Below are positions 1 to 11,027 of a stretch of 64,000 nucleotides of DNA, one piece after another (position 1 is the first letter of the stretch; each line of letters opens with the position of its first letter). The notes beneath the pieces were generated by a model. That model made no database searches and was not told the origin of the DNA. It saw only the letters and a program-made list of their open reading frames with translations. The position numbers and the translations under genes are program-made. The DNA comes from Brachynemurus nebulosus (lineage: Eukaryota; Arthropoda; Insecta; Neuroptera; Myrmeleontidae): NCBI GenBank assembly GCA_035578155.1, contig JAPWDM010000014.1:13309501-13373500 (forward strand), in the 5' to 3' direction.

Positions 1-58
1 CAAATTTCGTAAAACTAAGACATTTCGTTACTGTGCGAAAATACACACACACACACAC

Positions 59-155
<97 letters not shown>

Positions 156-179
156 GTGTAAATTCAAAATGTTATGATA

Positions 180-256
<77 letters not shown>

Positions 257-380
257 TTTAGTGAATATTATTTTCGGTTTTTAGGGATCTCAAAATAAAT
301 TTCTGCCATATAGTCCCAGGCTCAAGTCGCGTCATGACAGTGGCTGTAATAGCTGAATTTCATTCTGGAAATTCGCTATG
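1..380 (+). repeat. Dispersed (CA)n/(TA)n-centred repeat, copy A (cut by window start)
   Basis: The left part (about 1-40) matches 35082-35124, and the right part (about 270-380) matches 35339-35450. Both modules recur in reverse at 63330-63563. Between them lie (AC)n at 43-59 and two (TA)n tracts at 63-152 and 185-252. No coding potential is seen. The repeat continues off the left edge. Its class is unknown because I find no terminal repeats or target duplication. Confidence 0.7.
63..252. repeat. Two (TA)n microsatellites
   Basis: Nearly pure TA runs cover 63-152 and 185-252, separated by about 30 bases of unique sequence. An (AC)n run at 43-59 precedes them. This CA-then-TA order is the same as at 35125-35202. 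Confidence 0.95.
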
Positions 381-1024
381 TTCAAATACATTAAGGGGTG
401 GGTTTTTTAGCAAAAAAAAAAATAGTATGTTATACACCAAGGGACTAATGTGAGTGTTTTAATCCCGAGTGTAAAGTTTGTTTCCAGAGAGCCTGTAAAA
501 AGGCCCGAGAGCAACAAATCACACAAAAGATAAAAAAAAAAACACTTTAGTCCTGTGGCGTATATACTATTTTTTTGCAATTCCGAATAATTTATGTTAT
601 AAAAATTAAAAAAAAATTACTTAAATATCATTCAAATTGCATACAGTCACTCAAAAAAGTATTTGGACACTTCAAAAATTGTATAATTGGATATATTTTT
701 CTAGAAATATTTCAATAGCTATACAATAAATTTCTTTGTTAGGTACGTAAAAAAAATATTTATACTAAGTTAAGTAAACAAATATATATTTTCCAAATAT
801 AATTCTTTACTTTGCATGAATCATTGTCTTTTAAATAATTTTTGTAGAATTTTATTGATCAAAAAAGTATTTGGACATGTTGTAACTCGTTATCTAAAAC
901 TATGTAATAGGTAAATTTATAATAATTTTGTATACAATTTTATTAATGCTATAATTATTCACTTCTTTATTGTTAAATAAAGCAGTCAGTTTTTTTTTTT
1001 TAAAAAGTTTCTTCTTTGTAAAAA

Positions 1025-1147
1025 ATGGGAAAAAGCAGAGAATTATCAGTTGCTGAGCGGAAATTAATTATTTCGTTATTTAAAGAACGGAAATCATATC
1101 GAGAAATAGAAAGAATTCTTAAAATACCACGCTCTACCATTGGGTAT
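1025..1147 (+). pseudogene. N-terminal part of the Tc1 transposase, cut off by a hAT insertion
   Basis: An ATG at 1025 opens 41 codons (MGKSRELSVAER at the start, then a helix-turn-helix-like stretch with REIERILKIPRSTI). The frame runs into the hAT element at 1148. If the hAT and one copy of its 8-bp target duplication are disregarded, this frame continues at 2331 into the 287-codon frame below with no shift, giving a family-typical length of about 341 codons. No other lesion is visible between the two parts. Confidence 0.85.
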
Positions 1148-2322
1148 TAGAGATGTGCCAAAATCGTGAATTCACGCGTGACCCGCCGGGTCACACGTGA
1201 CCCATCGTGATCGTGAATAATTTTCTACGATCGTGCGTGAGTGGGCGTGATCGTGACATTTAATTTCTTGTCGTGAATAATTCGTGAGTCACGAAAAGTT
1301 AAAGACCATGAATAAAAAATTTTTAAATAATTTATTATTTTCAATTTTAGGGAATATTAACTAAACCAATTTGATATTTTAACTACAAAAAAATCTTTTT
1401 TTTTTATGTATTGGTTTTTACAAGCACAAGTAGGTAGAAATCCAATAACCCTTACTAACAAATTCCAGTTCGTTACCGAGATACTATACAAAATAATTTA
1501 CAAATTAGAAATACCCAACAGTGTTTATGATGTTGTTCTGATTCTTCCGTTTTTAAATAATTTCTTAAATTTTTAAGAAATTCTTAAAATTAGCCTGCAT
1601 CTCTCACGATATGTGGATATACGGTCTCAGTCAATGAGTATAATTGTAAATAACAAGGTCAGTTTTGAACAATATGGTCATGAAGACATAATATAAAGAG
1701 GGGTTACTTAAAGGAATATTATCTTTTTCAATATTTTAAGTTGTTTCATTATTATCATTATTTTAAAAAAATTTATTTTCTATGTATTTATAGGTACTAA
1801 AAAATATTTTGTCACAATTTTGTTAAAAAACTAGATATTTGGTTTGGTTGTGCGAAATGTCATGTTTATATACAAATACAATAAGAACAAAAATTAAACA
1901 ATAAATCATTAGATGAAAAATTTTGAAAATTTTCTCACTTTCCAGAAAAAAATTAAATAGTATATAATTTGCATCAGTATTAATCTCAGTAATAATGTTA
2001 GCCCTATTAACCGTATTCTGATTTTATCCCAAGGACATAATTTTAACTGATTGTTAAAGCGATAGTGATTTTTATTCAAAATTCCAACGATTAGTTTCAA
2101 AGATTTTTATGTTTAATTCGTAAGCGTGCGTGAGTGTGAAAGCATAAATTTTTTTTGTTCGTGATCGTGCGTGAGTGTGAAAGCATAAATTTTTTTTGTT
2201 CGTGATCGTGCGTGAGTGTGAAAAGAAATAAATTTTCCCGTTCGTGATCGGGCGTGAGTACAAAAGCTAATTCGTGACTGTGCGTGATCGTGAGTAAAAA
2301 TGTACTCACGAGCACATCTCTA
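1148..2322. mobile_element. Non-autonomous hAT element inside the Tc1 transposase gene
   Basis: The termini are TAGAGATGTGC (1148-1158) and GCACATCTCTA (2312-2322). The 8-bp target duplication TTGGGTAT is exact (1140-1147, 2323-2330). The subterminal regions are crowded with CGTGA/TCACG motifs (about 1169-1290, 2119-2310), as is usual for hAT transposase binding regions. The 1.2-kb interior shows no transposase similarity that I can read. Confidence 0.93.
2119..2300. repeat. Tandem 41-bp subterminal repeats of the hAT element
   Basis: Units begin at 2119, 2160, 2201 and 2243, with a degenerate fifth at 2273. Each starts with CGTGATCGTGCGTGAGTGTG followed by an AT-rich tail. The unit length of 41 is not a multiple of 3. 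Apparent minus-strand open frames rich in THSRTITNKK come from this tandem array and are not genes. Confidence 0.9.
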
Positions 2323-2369
2323 TTGGGTATACCATAAAAAAATATCAAACCGAAAATGTAATAAATAAC

Positions 2370-3233
2370 ATGCCACGGACAGGCCGTCCAAAAAAATTAA
2401 CTCAAAGGGAAGAACGTGAAATTGTCAGAATTTTCCAAAAAAAGCCTGATACTAGTGCCTCTAGTGTAGCCTTACATATACAAAATACATATGGTAAAAC
2501 GGTTTGTGCTGAAACAATCAGAAATGTGTTAAGAAGAAGAGAATTACATGGAAGGGTCGCCAGGAAGAAGCCACTTGTAAGTGAAGTAAACAGGAAAAAA
2601 CGACTAGCATTTGCCAAAAAACATTTAAATAAGCCAATAGAGTTCTGGCGTAAAGTAATTTTTTCTGATGAGAGTCCGTTTTTTATTTTTAACAACAATT
2701 CAAAGCGTTGGGTGTGGCGAAGAAAAAATGAAGCTTTAAAAATTAAAAATTTAAAACCTACTGTAAAACATGGTGGTGGAAAAGTGATGGCTTGGGGATG
2801 CATGGGATATAATGGGGTAGGAAATTTAGAAATTTTAGAAAAAGTTTTAGACAAATTTTATTATTTAGACATTTTAAAAAGAAATTTAGTGCCTAGTGCA
2901 TTCAAACTGGGGTTAGATAGAGATTTTATATTCCAACAAGATAACGACCCCAAGCATACTGCTTGGGTTGTTCGTCATTGGCTACTTTACAATACACCGA
3001 AAATGCTCAATACGCCACCGCAATCACCAGATCTTAATCCCATCGAGCATTTATGGGCGTTATTGAAACGAAAAATTGAGAAACATAAGATTTCTAGTCG
3101 AGAAGATCTGATTAAGTACCTCAGAGTGGAGTGGAATACAATAACATCTGCTGAAACTGAGAAATTAGTTAAATCCATGCCAAAGCGTTTAAAAGCAGTA
3201 ATAAAAATGAAAGGATATCCCACAGAATACTGA
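2370..3233 (+). CDS. Tc1/mariner-superfamily transposase (DD34E), lacking its N-terminus
   Basis: The 287-residue frame encodes the cut-and-paste transposase of the enclosing Tc1 element. Residues 1-85 hold a GRPKK basic motif near the start and a second helix-turn-helix region that would bind the inverted repeats. The catalytic RNase H-like domain follows, with D100 (in FSDES), D191 (in QQDNDPKH) and E226 (in SPDLNPIEHLW). Exactly 34 residues lie between the last two, the DD34E pattern of Tc1 elements. The C-terminus has the usual LVKSMPKRLKAVIKMKG block. The ATG at 2370 is internal; the original start is at 1025, upstream of the hAT insertion. A product from here would lack the first DNA-binding helices, so this copy is probably not functional. 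Confidence 0.93.
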   Translation: MPRTGRPKKLTQREEREIVRIFQKKPDTSASSVALHIQNTYGKTVCAETIRNVLRRRELHGRVARKKPLVSEVNRKKRLAFAKKHLNKPIEFWRKVIFSDESPFFIFNNNSKRWVWRRKNEALKIKNLKPTVKHGGGKVMAWGCMGYNGVGNLEILEKVLDKFYYLDILKRNLVPSAFKLGLDRDFIFQQDNDPKHTAWVVRHWLLYNTPKMLNTPPQSPDLNPIEHLWALLKRKIEKHKISSREDLIKYLRVEWNTITSAETEKLVKSMPKRLKAVIKMKGYPTEY

Positions 3234-3524
3234 TTATTTTCGTTTTTTGTTTTTTTGTTTTTTGTTTATACTTACTTTTATACGTGTCCAAATACTTTTT
3301 TGACCAATAAAATTTTGCAAAATTTATTTAAAAGACAGTGGTTTATACAAAGTGAGGAATTATATTTGGAAAATATATATCTCTTTACTCAACTAATTAT
3401 GAGTTTTTTTTTTATGTACCTAGCAGTGAAATCCATTGAATAGTTACGTAAATATTTCTAGAAAAGTATATAAAATTATACAATTTTTGAAGTGTCCAAA
3501 TACTTTTTTGAGTGACTGTATATA

Positions 3525-3900
3525 CAGTGGATTCTCGTTAATTCAAACCTGCGATAATTTGAACCTCTCTATAATTCAAAGTTATGACGAGTTCCCTACA
3601 AAATCTCTTTATATTTCGAACTAAATCGATACATTTTTATGCACTTGGTAATTCGAACGAAAAAATTGCTACGTAACAAAACGACGCGTTAATTCGAATT
3701 CATCGGCGTCAAACACTCGACAATTCAAAGTTGCAGAGAGAAAGAGACAGAAAGATTGTAAGTACATTTTGCTTGATTTTGAAGATTTTAAGTACATTTT
3801 GTTTGATTTTGAACCATTTGAACCTTTTGATATTTCAAACACTCGATAATTCGTAATATTTTAAGAGTCCCTCGAGTTTCGAATTAACGAGAGTCCGCTG
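3525..3900. mobile_element. pogo-like MITE, copy 1
   Basis: The terminal inverted repeats are CAGTGGATTCTCGTTAATTC at 3525 and the complement of CAGCGGACTCTCGTTAATTC ending at 3900. TA lies on both flanks (3523-3524, 3901-3902). The length is 376 bp and there is no coding frame. A second copy in the opposite internal orientation is at 42521-42852. The left end is only six bases from the end of the Tc1 element, in a TATATA stretch. Confidence 0.88.
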
Positions 3901-4185
3901 TAATAATATTTCATCAAGTATACTTTGAATAAATCAATCGAATTATTCAGTACAATATAACTGTTTGTCTTTATCTACAAGTTTGAATTTGTTTATTATT
4001 TTCAGTTACCTAGCAACACTATTTAAGTTAAATTTCTGTAAATTGTGCTTGCTGATTGGTTTAAAAGCGGGAGAAAAATAATTTTTTAGTCCCTTGGAAT
4101 TAAAAGTGAATTTTTTAGTCCCTTGGGCACTTGACTCCCTATTATGAGGAACTAAATCATGTCTTTTAGTCCCGGAATTGCAAAA

Positions 4186-4680
4186 ATATAATTTATTCCA
4201 ACTTTTGGCATATTAATACATATATATTATTTTGAGATACTGTCAAAAAATTTTCATGAAAAAAAAATGAAAATTAGGCCATGTGTAATACTTATCTGAA
4301 ATCAAGAAATAAAATTTTTTTATTAGAAGGTATATGCTTATGGCTTGTACTTGAACGAAAAATTATTGTTTCCGTTCATTACATCTCATTTTACATTTAG
4401 AAATTCAAATTTCAATTGAAAAATTGAAATTTCAATTTTTTTTAAGACCCTTCGTTTAAGTACAAGCCATAAGTATCTACTAACAGAAAAAAATTTTGTT
4501 TTTCTGATTTCAAATACCTACGTATTTCATGAGTTACTCTGCCTACGGCGAAAACTCAACTATTTGCGACAACTAGCTGCCAGTGGCCCAATTTTCATTT
4601 TTTTCTATGAAATTCTTTTTACAGTTTCTGTAAATAATATATGCCAAAAGTTGAAATAAATTGTATTTTCTTATACCTAT
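4186..4680. repeat. Large imperfect inverted repeat in the TTAA-flanked element
   Basis: The left arm (about 4186-4362) reappears inverted at about 4450-4680, for example CCAACTTTTGGCATAT at the outer end and CTTGTACTTGAACGAAA at the inner end. The right arm has about 55 extra bases near 4530-4585. The centre holds a smaller AT palindrome at about 4404-4440. A poly-A run of about 25 follows at 4681. Confidence 0.75.
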
Positions 4681-4681
4681 T

Positions 4682-4712
<31 letters not shown>

Positions 4713-4755
4713 AAGAATAGTGTTTTTTGCTAAAAAAACCCATGTAGCCCCTTAA

Positions 4756-5900
4756 AAGTAGAAATTGGGTCAAATTGGAATTTTGATAAGTTTATAAGCA
4801 AATTGAATTGTTGTATATAGATACCTATTTATTATTTTTGTATTGATTTTTGTCCTGGCAACTTTTCAAAATGCGCTTTTTTGTGCTTTATTGTTTGTAT
4901 AGCTTTATAAATTTTGGTGTGCTGCAGTGAGGTAAAGGCTTTTAAATTTGAATAATCAATAACAGGTTACGAGAATGTATATAGGGATTAGGTGTGCAAT
5001 TCTGTTGTGAGTTATGCAATTTGTAAGGGTGATTTATCTAGTTTGTTGTATTTTATTTTTAACCCTTAGTGGTCACAATGGGTGTGTAATACATGTTAAT
5101 TTATTTAAAATAACCACCCTATTGATAGGTGTCGGAAACGAAGCCGGGGAAGGATAGTAGAATTCTTATTTTAACCCAAATTTCGAATGGGGTTGCATCT
5201 GATTTATTATTAGAGAATACGTACATATAATTCAAATAAATATTTAATTATTTTTGTTTTTTTTACTTATTAGTACATAGGTACATAGAAACTGTACTGC
5301 TAATAAAAAAATTTTTACTTTGGAATTCTTGTAAAATTTTTAACGAAATTTTAAACACATGCTGACGAAATGTGGTGTGGAAACAAAGGAAATGACCTAA
5401 ATATGCAAGCCATGGCAGCGTCGGTTACTTCGTTCACTGACAGACATGTTATAGACAATTTTCAATTTTTTTTTTTCTAAGAACTTTTATTGAAAGTGAG
5501 TTAGTTTTGATTTTTATTATTTACATAAATTATAATAACGCATAAGCCAGCCAGTCTTTTTGACGGTACAATTCTGCAAATTATGCGAACTCACTGAAAA
5601 TTTACATATATTTTTGCCGATTATTTGATATCATTCGTTGTGCTCATCTTATTTACTAAACGGTTGGGAACACTAGCGTCATTAGTATTAGTATCAGGAA
5701 ACTGGTTGCCGTCTTACGTCATGTGACGCGCGATGTTTGAGTCGCAGTAGATGATATTAATTCATCCATTTTTTTTTTTTTTTTTTAGATTTTTTTTAAA
5801 ACTTTATAATTATGAATTTCTGTAATGATATTGGCTGAAAAAAAAATATGTATATTCACTATTTCGAATTCAAAGAATTCAAATTTATTACATTATAATT
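4756..5900. other. AT-rich sequence without recognised gene
   Basis: No open frame or repeat terminus that I can support. A slightly less AT-rich patch lies at 5640-5760. There is a T-run at 5770-5786. Confidence 0.6.
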
Positions 5901-6981
5901 CAATGTTCTCCAAACTTTTTTATCACGGAACTCTTTGTAAGTTCTAAAATTTGTACGGGACACTAGCTCTGAAAAAGTTGGTGAGCAAAAAAAAGAAAAC
6001 TAAGTTATTGTCTAAATAAAAAAAAACTTATTACTGATTAAAGAGTTACTTATAAATATTAGTACTTACGGGACTAAATAACTTTTCAGAAATATCGTTG
6101 ACGAGCAATAAAAATAAAATAAAAATACGTTGCCAATAGGGTGGGCACACAGCTTCCTCGTAGTCGTAAAAGGCTTTAAAACAGTATTCTACCAAATATA
6201 CATATTATATACCGTGAAATTATATTTTCGCCTTGAAGTTTATAAAAAACTGTTGTAACTCAAAAGACTTAAAGGCTAAATTATAAAATAATAGCAAAAA
6301 TATTTTAGAAACTAACCCCCAATATACCCTAAAAATTTGAGCGAGATAGGACTAGCAGTAAATAAGATATTGACATTTAATGGGACTTCATGGTAGCGGC
6401 GTAGCTACCGTTACTCCGATTTCGATTAAATTCATAGGGGACCATATAGGAACCAAACTACATAATTTCTGAAAATTTCATAAAAAAGAATTGAGTAGTT
6501 CCGAAGTTATGCCACTTGGTGCAATTTTGGAATGACATGGTAGCGGCGTTGCTACCGTTACTCCGATTTTGATTAAATTCATAGGGGACCATCGCGGAGC
6601 CAAACTGCATAATTTCTGAAAATTTCATTAAAAACAATCGAATAGTTCGGAAGTTATGCCACTTGGTGCAAAATTGGAGACACACAGACGGACAGACAGA
6701 CGGACAGCCCAAACCAAAATTGTTCAGGAAGCTCTAAAACGTAAAATGTGCGTAAAAAATTTGATTTTGGAGAGAAAAAATTTTTTATTTTTCAAAAGTG
6801 ATCACAATGCTTCCGCTACTTTAGTAGTCTCGGAAGCAATAAAAGAAACAAAACTTAAATATTAAACACATTTGGCATACCATCTTCGGACGCACATTTA
6901 AAAAATCTTTTTCGTGGTAAACTACTCGATGACTGTTTAAAGAAAGCCAGTGTTCCGCGGAACACAGTTTGGGATACGCTG
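5901..6981. mobile_element. Possible hAT relic around the 0.7-kb repeat
   Basis: The left end reads CAATGTTCTCCAAACTTTTT and the right end, in complement, CAGCGTATCCCAAACTGTG. These resemble the CAG..GTTC.CAAACT termini common among hAT elements. No matching 8-bp target duplication was found, and most of the interior is the other repeat at 6131-6839. Tentative. Confidence 0.35.
6131..6839 (+). repeat. 0.7-kb dispersed repeat, copy 1
   Basis: It runs from TGCCAATAGGGTGGGCAC to TAGTAGTCTCGGAAGCAA and matches 13909-14578 along its full length. It contains two direct subrepeats of about 147 bp starting with ATGGTAGCGGCG (about 6390 and 6537), and a GACAGACGGACAG tract near 6690. The open frames at 6458-6712 and 6656-6865 come from the subrepeats. 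No terminal inverted repeats or target duplication were found. Confidence 0.85.
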
Positions 6982-8203
6982 AGACTGTAATCCGTGATGC
7001 TACTCATGAAACTAATTACTTCGTTCGTAAAAATGAAAATTACTCTGTTTTATAATTACAAGAATGTTGGATGATTAAAATTAAAAGAAGATTCTCTAAT
7101 TTTATCGAAAGAGTACTTTTTGCAAAGCCGGAAACTATCAAACAGAAATAAAATGCAATAAGTATTACGAGTTTATAGTATAGTCGTTGTTATCATTGCT
7201 GTACAATCGCTAGAAATCGGGCACTTTGCCATATTCATATAATGCAGATATTGACAAAATTTAGCGAAAATTAACACAGTCAGACACGACACAGTCAGTA
7301 GGTTATATTATGTTTTGAGAAATTTAACAGTGGATACACAAGTAAGAAAATTCTCTCTATACATGAGAGAGAATTATTCGTGAATATATTAAGTTCAACT
7401 AATTTCAGAAGTTAGACAATAGAAAAGAGTTCCTTTAAAATCTAACGTGATTAACAGTGACTTTAAAATTTTTGCTAGTAATTTGGTAAATTTTAAATAA
7501 GTGATAGTGAATTTTTCATATTTATTTATTTATTAATTTTTACATCTTATACTTCCTGTATCTTTACGCCTTAATAGCCTTAAATTTTTTTTTATAAAAT
7601 AATAATTTTGTTTTTGCGTTTCAACGCCAGAAGTAACTCATTTACTAAAACACTGATGAAATTAAATAAGGTACAGTAAAATATTAAGGATGAGTTTGTT
7701 TATTTTAGTTGGTAGTTAGTTAAAAAAGCACTTTAATTTTTATTTCACGTGATAAATGGCACTAGAGCAGGAGTTACCGTTAATGTACAGATTTTTTTCT
7801 GGCGGCGCCCTTAATACAAACCACAAGGAAGATAGATTTTTTCAAACAATTTTTGTGGTTTTCATTGTATTTCTGTTATTTTGCGTAAACTGTAAAGTGA
7901 TACAAATGACAGAACACGTTCAAGGGATTTTGCCAGTGAATTACAAATCTTCACAATTTTTTTTTTTTTTTTTTTTTTTTTGAGTAATTGATAAACATTA
8001 TCATGTCTGCCTTTGAAAAATTTAATGGTTATTCTTTTATTACAATGGATGATCTATTGTGGATCGTGAAACAGATGCCCTCTATCACACTATACTTCAG
8101 TAATATTAAAAATATTATTTTTTATCTTTATAAAATTATATATAACATAAAAGAAATTATTAATTACTTTAAAAAAGATTATGTGAATTTCGTAATAATA
8201 TAA
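6982..8203. other. Sequence without recognised gene; short hydrophobic frames
   Basis: A 75-codon frame at 7756-7983 (with a hydrophobic stretch FVVFIVFLLFCVN) runs into a poly-T tract at 7959-7981. A 71-codon frame follows at 7988-8203. Neither resembles a known family and both have the composition expected of AT-rich noise, so I do not call them genes. Confidence 0.5.
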
Positions 8204-11018
8204 TATTATGTATAGTATGTATGTATGATCTAATTTTTTATTTATTTTTTGTTCATAGTTAATTAGAAATAAAAAAATTAATTACTATTATTATATTAAA
8301 TAATATCAAAAACATTCAAGGTCTGTTTTAAGACAATCGATTCAATTCTATTACATGTCATAATGGTATATTATTTTATGCAAAAATGTGCTATTGAAAA
8401 TTTCATCTGTAGATAATATGAGAAAATGGAAGTTTTTTTTGAAAATAATTGAAAATTATGTAGGTATTTCAGTGTCACTTTTTTCCCAATTTTTTTTTTT
8501 ATTTAGTAGTGTTAGGGCAAAATTTTATATTTAGGGTCAGGATTAACGAAATACGAAAATAAACGAGAACACAACAGTTTTACAATAATTTTATCTGTTT
8601 TATTTATTTTTCAAAAATCAACAACACTACTTTGTTTTTTTTTTTTTTTGTTTTTTTAATTAGTTACGCCATCTGCGCATCTCGCTAAATATTTTTTAAA
8701 TTACTTTAAATTACACGCAGAGATATCTATAAATAATAAAATAAATTAAATATCCTCAAAAATTGATCTCATAGTAGATTTATTGGGTATAATTTTCATC
8801 GTAATTATATTTAGTAGATATTTATTAGTAAACGTTTAAAATTGATTATGTAACTAGATTGCTTTGGCAAACAGTTACTGAATTAATTACCTAATTGATT
8901 TTTAATTATTTTATATCTAATTGAATACCTAATTAAACACTATTTGCTAGCTACTTATGTTATAATAGTTTATTTATTATAAGGTTAATTATTACTTAAG
9001 ACAAGACACATAGTATATTAGTATATTACAATATTACATAATTGAGGTTGTACACATGAGCGAAAAAGTTACGTAAGAGTTGCGTAGCGGCGAATGCGTA
9101 ATTTCGCGAGTGTGTAATATGCTTAACACTCGAGTTACTTACTATACTTTATCTACGACTAACACGAAATTGACAATATAACTTTGGTATGAATATAATA
9201 CATTAAAATTATATAAAATTTGAAGTTTATTAAAATGAAATACCAATATACAGTATAAAAATTAATAAAAGAGTAGTAAGCTGTGGTTCTCTACGCACAG
9301 GCGTGTGTACAATTTGATTTTTACAAGCTGGGCGAGTAGAAAATTTTTTTAGTTTTAAGGATTTTCAGTATAAGTTAGTGTACCTTTTTATTTATAAAGA
9401 TTTCATCGAAATAAAATTTAAAATTTTTGAGAAAATTTCTTCACGTTTCTAGCAAATTGGTATGCTTGTACTTCTTAAGAATGTATTGGAGATTAAACTG
9501 ACTACTATTGTTTTTTGTCTTAAATAATTTTTTACTTCTACCTCAGTCTTAAAGCTTTTTTCCTTAGGGCTTAAAATCGAATTTTTTTATTGCGGGTATG
9601 AACCGGAACGTAAAATAATGATTTCGATTAATTACTGTTTGTAAATTTTTTTGTTCCAATTAACCGTTACTTTTCGAAAAAATCAATCGGTTTCATCGAT
9701 TTTTTTGTCTTTTTGAAAAAGTAACTATAATTATCGATTTATAAAATTGATTAGAGAGGTAAAATTTTATTATATATACCTCTTTTCAGATACAATTGAT
9801 CATGAGTTTTCGTTAAAAAATTAAATATATCTTATATTCGAAACAAATCAATCTACTATTCTTTTCTAAAAATAAACTGCAAATTTAAAATTTACATAAA
9901 TGCAATAATAAAAGAAATAAAGCCAAGAAAACGGAAATTATTTAAATTCAAAGTGACGAAGCATGGTTAAATTTAACTGAAATGAACCATAGTAAGTTAA
10001 GATTTTTATAATTAAACAAAATTAGCCTTACTTGAAAACTTAATTGCATTTTTAAAATAAGTAAGTTTTAAAATTTCCTTTGTGTCAATTTTATTTTGAA
10101 AAACCAATATTTATACGTGCTTTGAATTGACATATGTACGAATTTTCATGAAAATTTATTAAATATTTATGTATAATGTTAACAAAAAATTGATGTTAAT
10201 GTATTTGACATATTGAATTACTAACAATACCAATAAGAGATAATGTCAAGAAATTCACCACTACGTCACCGCATTTGACCTCGATCTTGAATATTATATT
10301 GATTTATAATTATGTTTAATTGATATGCACGTGGTCTCGCGTATTTAATATTTGAACAAATTTTTTTCTTAATGGGGAAATCCTCTTTTTCCTTGCACGA
10401 ATACATCGTAGTTTTATTTAATTTAGTTTGTTTATATATTTTTTTGTTTTGTTTTTTTCATCATAAAAATATTTTTGCTTTTTATATAAAATACTACGTT
10501 AATATGTCTGATGAACCACGCATTAAAGTAAGCTTAGGTATAGTGAGTTACGTGGGTACATTTATATTTATTTTTATACAGAATAATTTCCAAAATATTT
10601 GGTACTTAAATATAAGTAGTATTTATTTTTTCGATATTGAAAAAATAAAAAAGATTTTGCAGTCTAGTGCAATCAAAAAGTGATGAGACCGTACATTTTG
10701 AGTCAAGAGTAACTTTTTTCTGGAAATGGTAGTATAATACTAATTCGGTCCATATACAAAATTTTAGTCCTCTAGATTTATCTACGAGGCCTGTAGGCGT
10801 GTCAGACTACAAAAAACACGAAATTACATGTATTTTTGACGTAAATATGGTGGGGTCAGAGTTAAAAAAGTTTTCAAATAAGTAATTCTACCTAGCTAGT
10901 TTTCTTCTTTGATTTGATACGTATTTATTTGTTGATTTGAAAGTAAAAGCTAGTTACGGAAAATCTTCCAAAATAACGTTAAATTTTCACTTTAATGGAA
11001 AAAATTCTAGTCTGGTAA
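8204..11018. other. 2.8 kb without recognised gene
   Basis: Mostly AT-rich unique sequence. A 103-codon frame at 10372-10683 has two hydrophobic segments but no family signature. At 10740-10870 there is one unit of the same repeat type as the 17800-18690 array (compare the phrase TTTTAGTCCTCTAG). A GC-richer patch at 9060-9130 has repeated GCG-containing words but no clear structure. Confidence 0.5.
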
Positions 11019-11027
11019 TCTATACAT

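Larger units (their letters stand above)
644..3518 (+). mobile_element. Tc1-type DNA transposon with IR/DR ends, disrupted by a hAT insertion
   Basis: The termini are CAGTCACTCAAAAAAGTATT (644) and its complement ending at 3518, flanked by TA on both sides (642-643, 3519-3520). The inverted repeats are long, about 240 bp each. Each carries two copies of the motif CAAAAAAGTATTTGGACA: 652-669 and 860-877 on the left, 3285-3302 and 3493-3510 on the right. This is the IR/DR arrangement known from Sleeping Beauty-like Tc1 elements. The transposase gene is on the + strand and is split by a 1175-bp hAT element at 1148-2322. The arms are well matched, so the copy looks fairly young. Confidence 0.93.
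391..4755. mobile_element. TTAA-flanked foldback element, interrupted by Tc1 and a pogo-like MITE
   Basis: The ends are TTAA followed by GGGGTGGGTTTTTTAGC (395) and, inverted at the right, GCTAAAAAAACCC with CCCC then TTAA (4752-4755). A related but shorter copy lies in reverse at 22838-23213. It is continuous across the point where this copy carries the Tc1 and pogo-like insertions, which shows the host element was there first. About 110 bp at 3903-4025 has no counterpart in that copy. TTAA duplication is typical of piggyBac-type elements, but the termini do not show the usual CCC start and no transposase is present, so the class is open. Confidence 0.65.

Noticed and set aside
2072..2348. 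Overlapping minus-strand frames rich in THSRTITNKK
   Set aside because: They are translations of the 41-bp hAT subterminal tandem repeats.
2402..3223. Minus-strand frames opposite the transposase
   Set aside because: Shadows of the + strand transposase frame, with no family similarity.
10372..10683. 103-codon frame with hydrophobic segments as a membrane protein
   Set aside because: Hydrophobic runs are expected from T-rich DNA. No conserved motif is visible.
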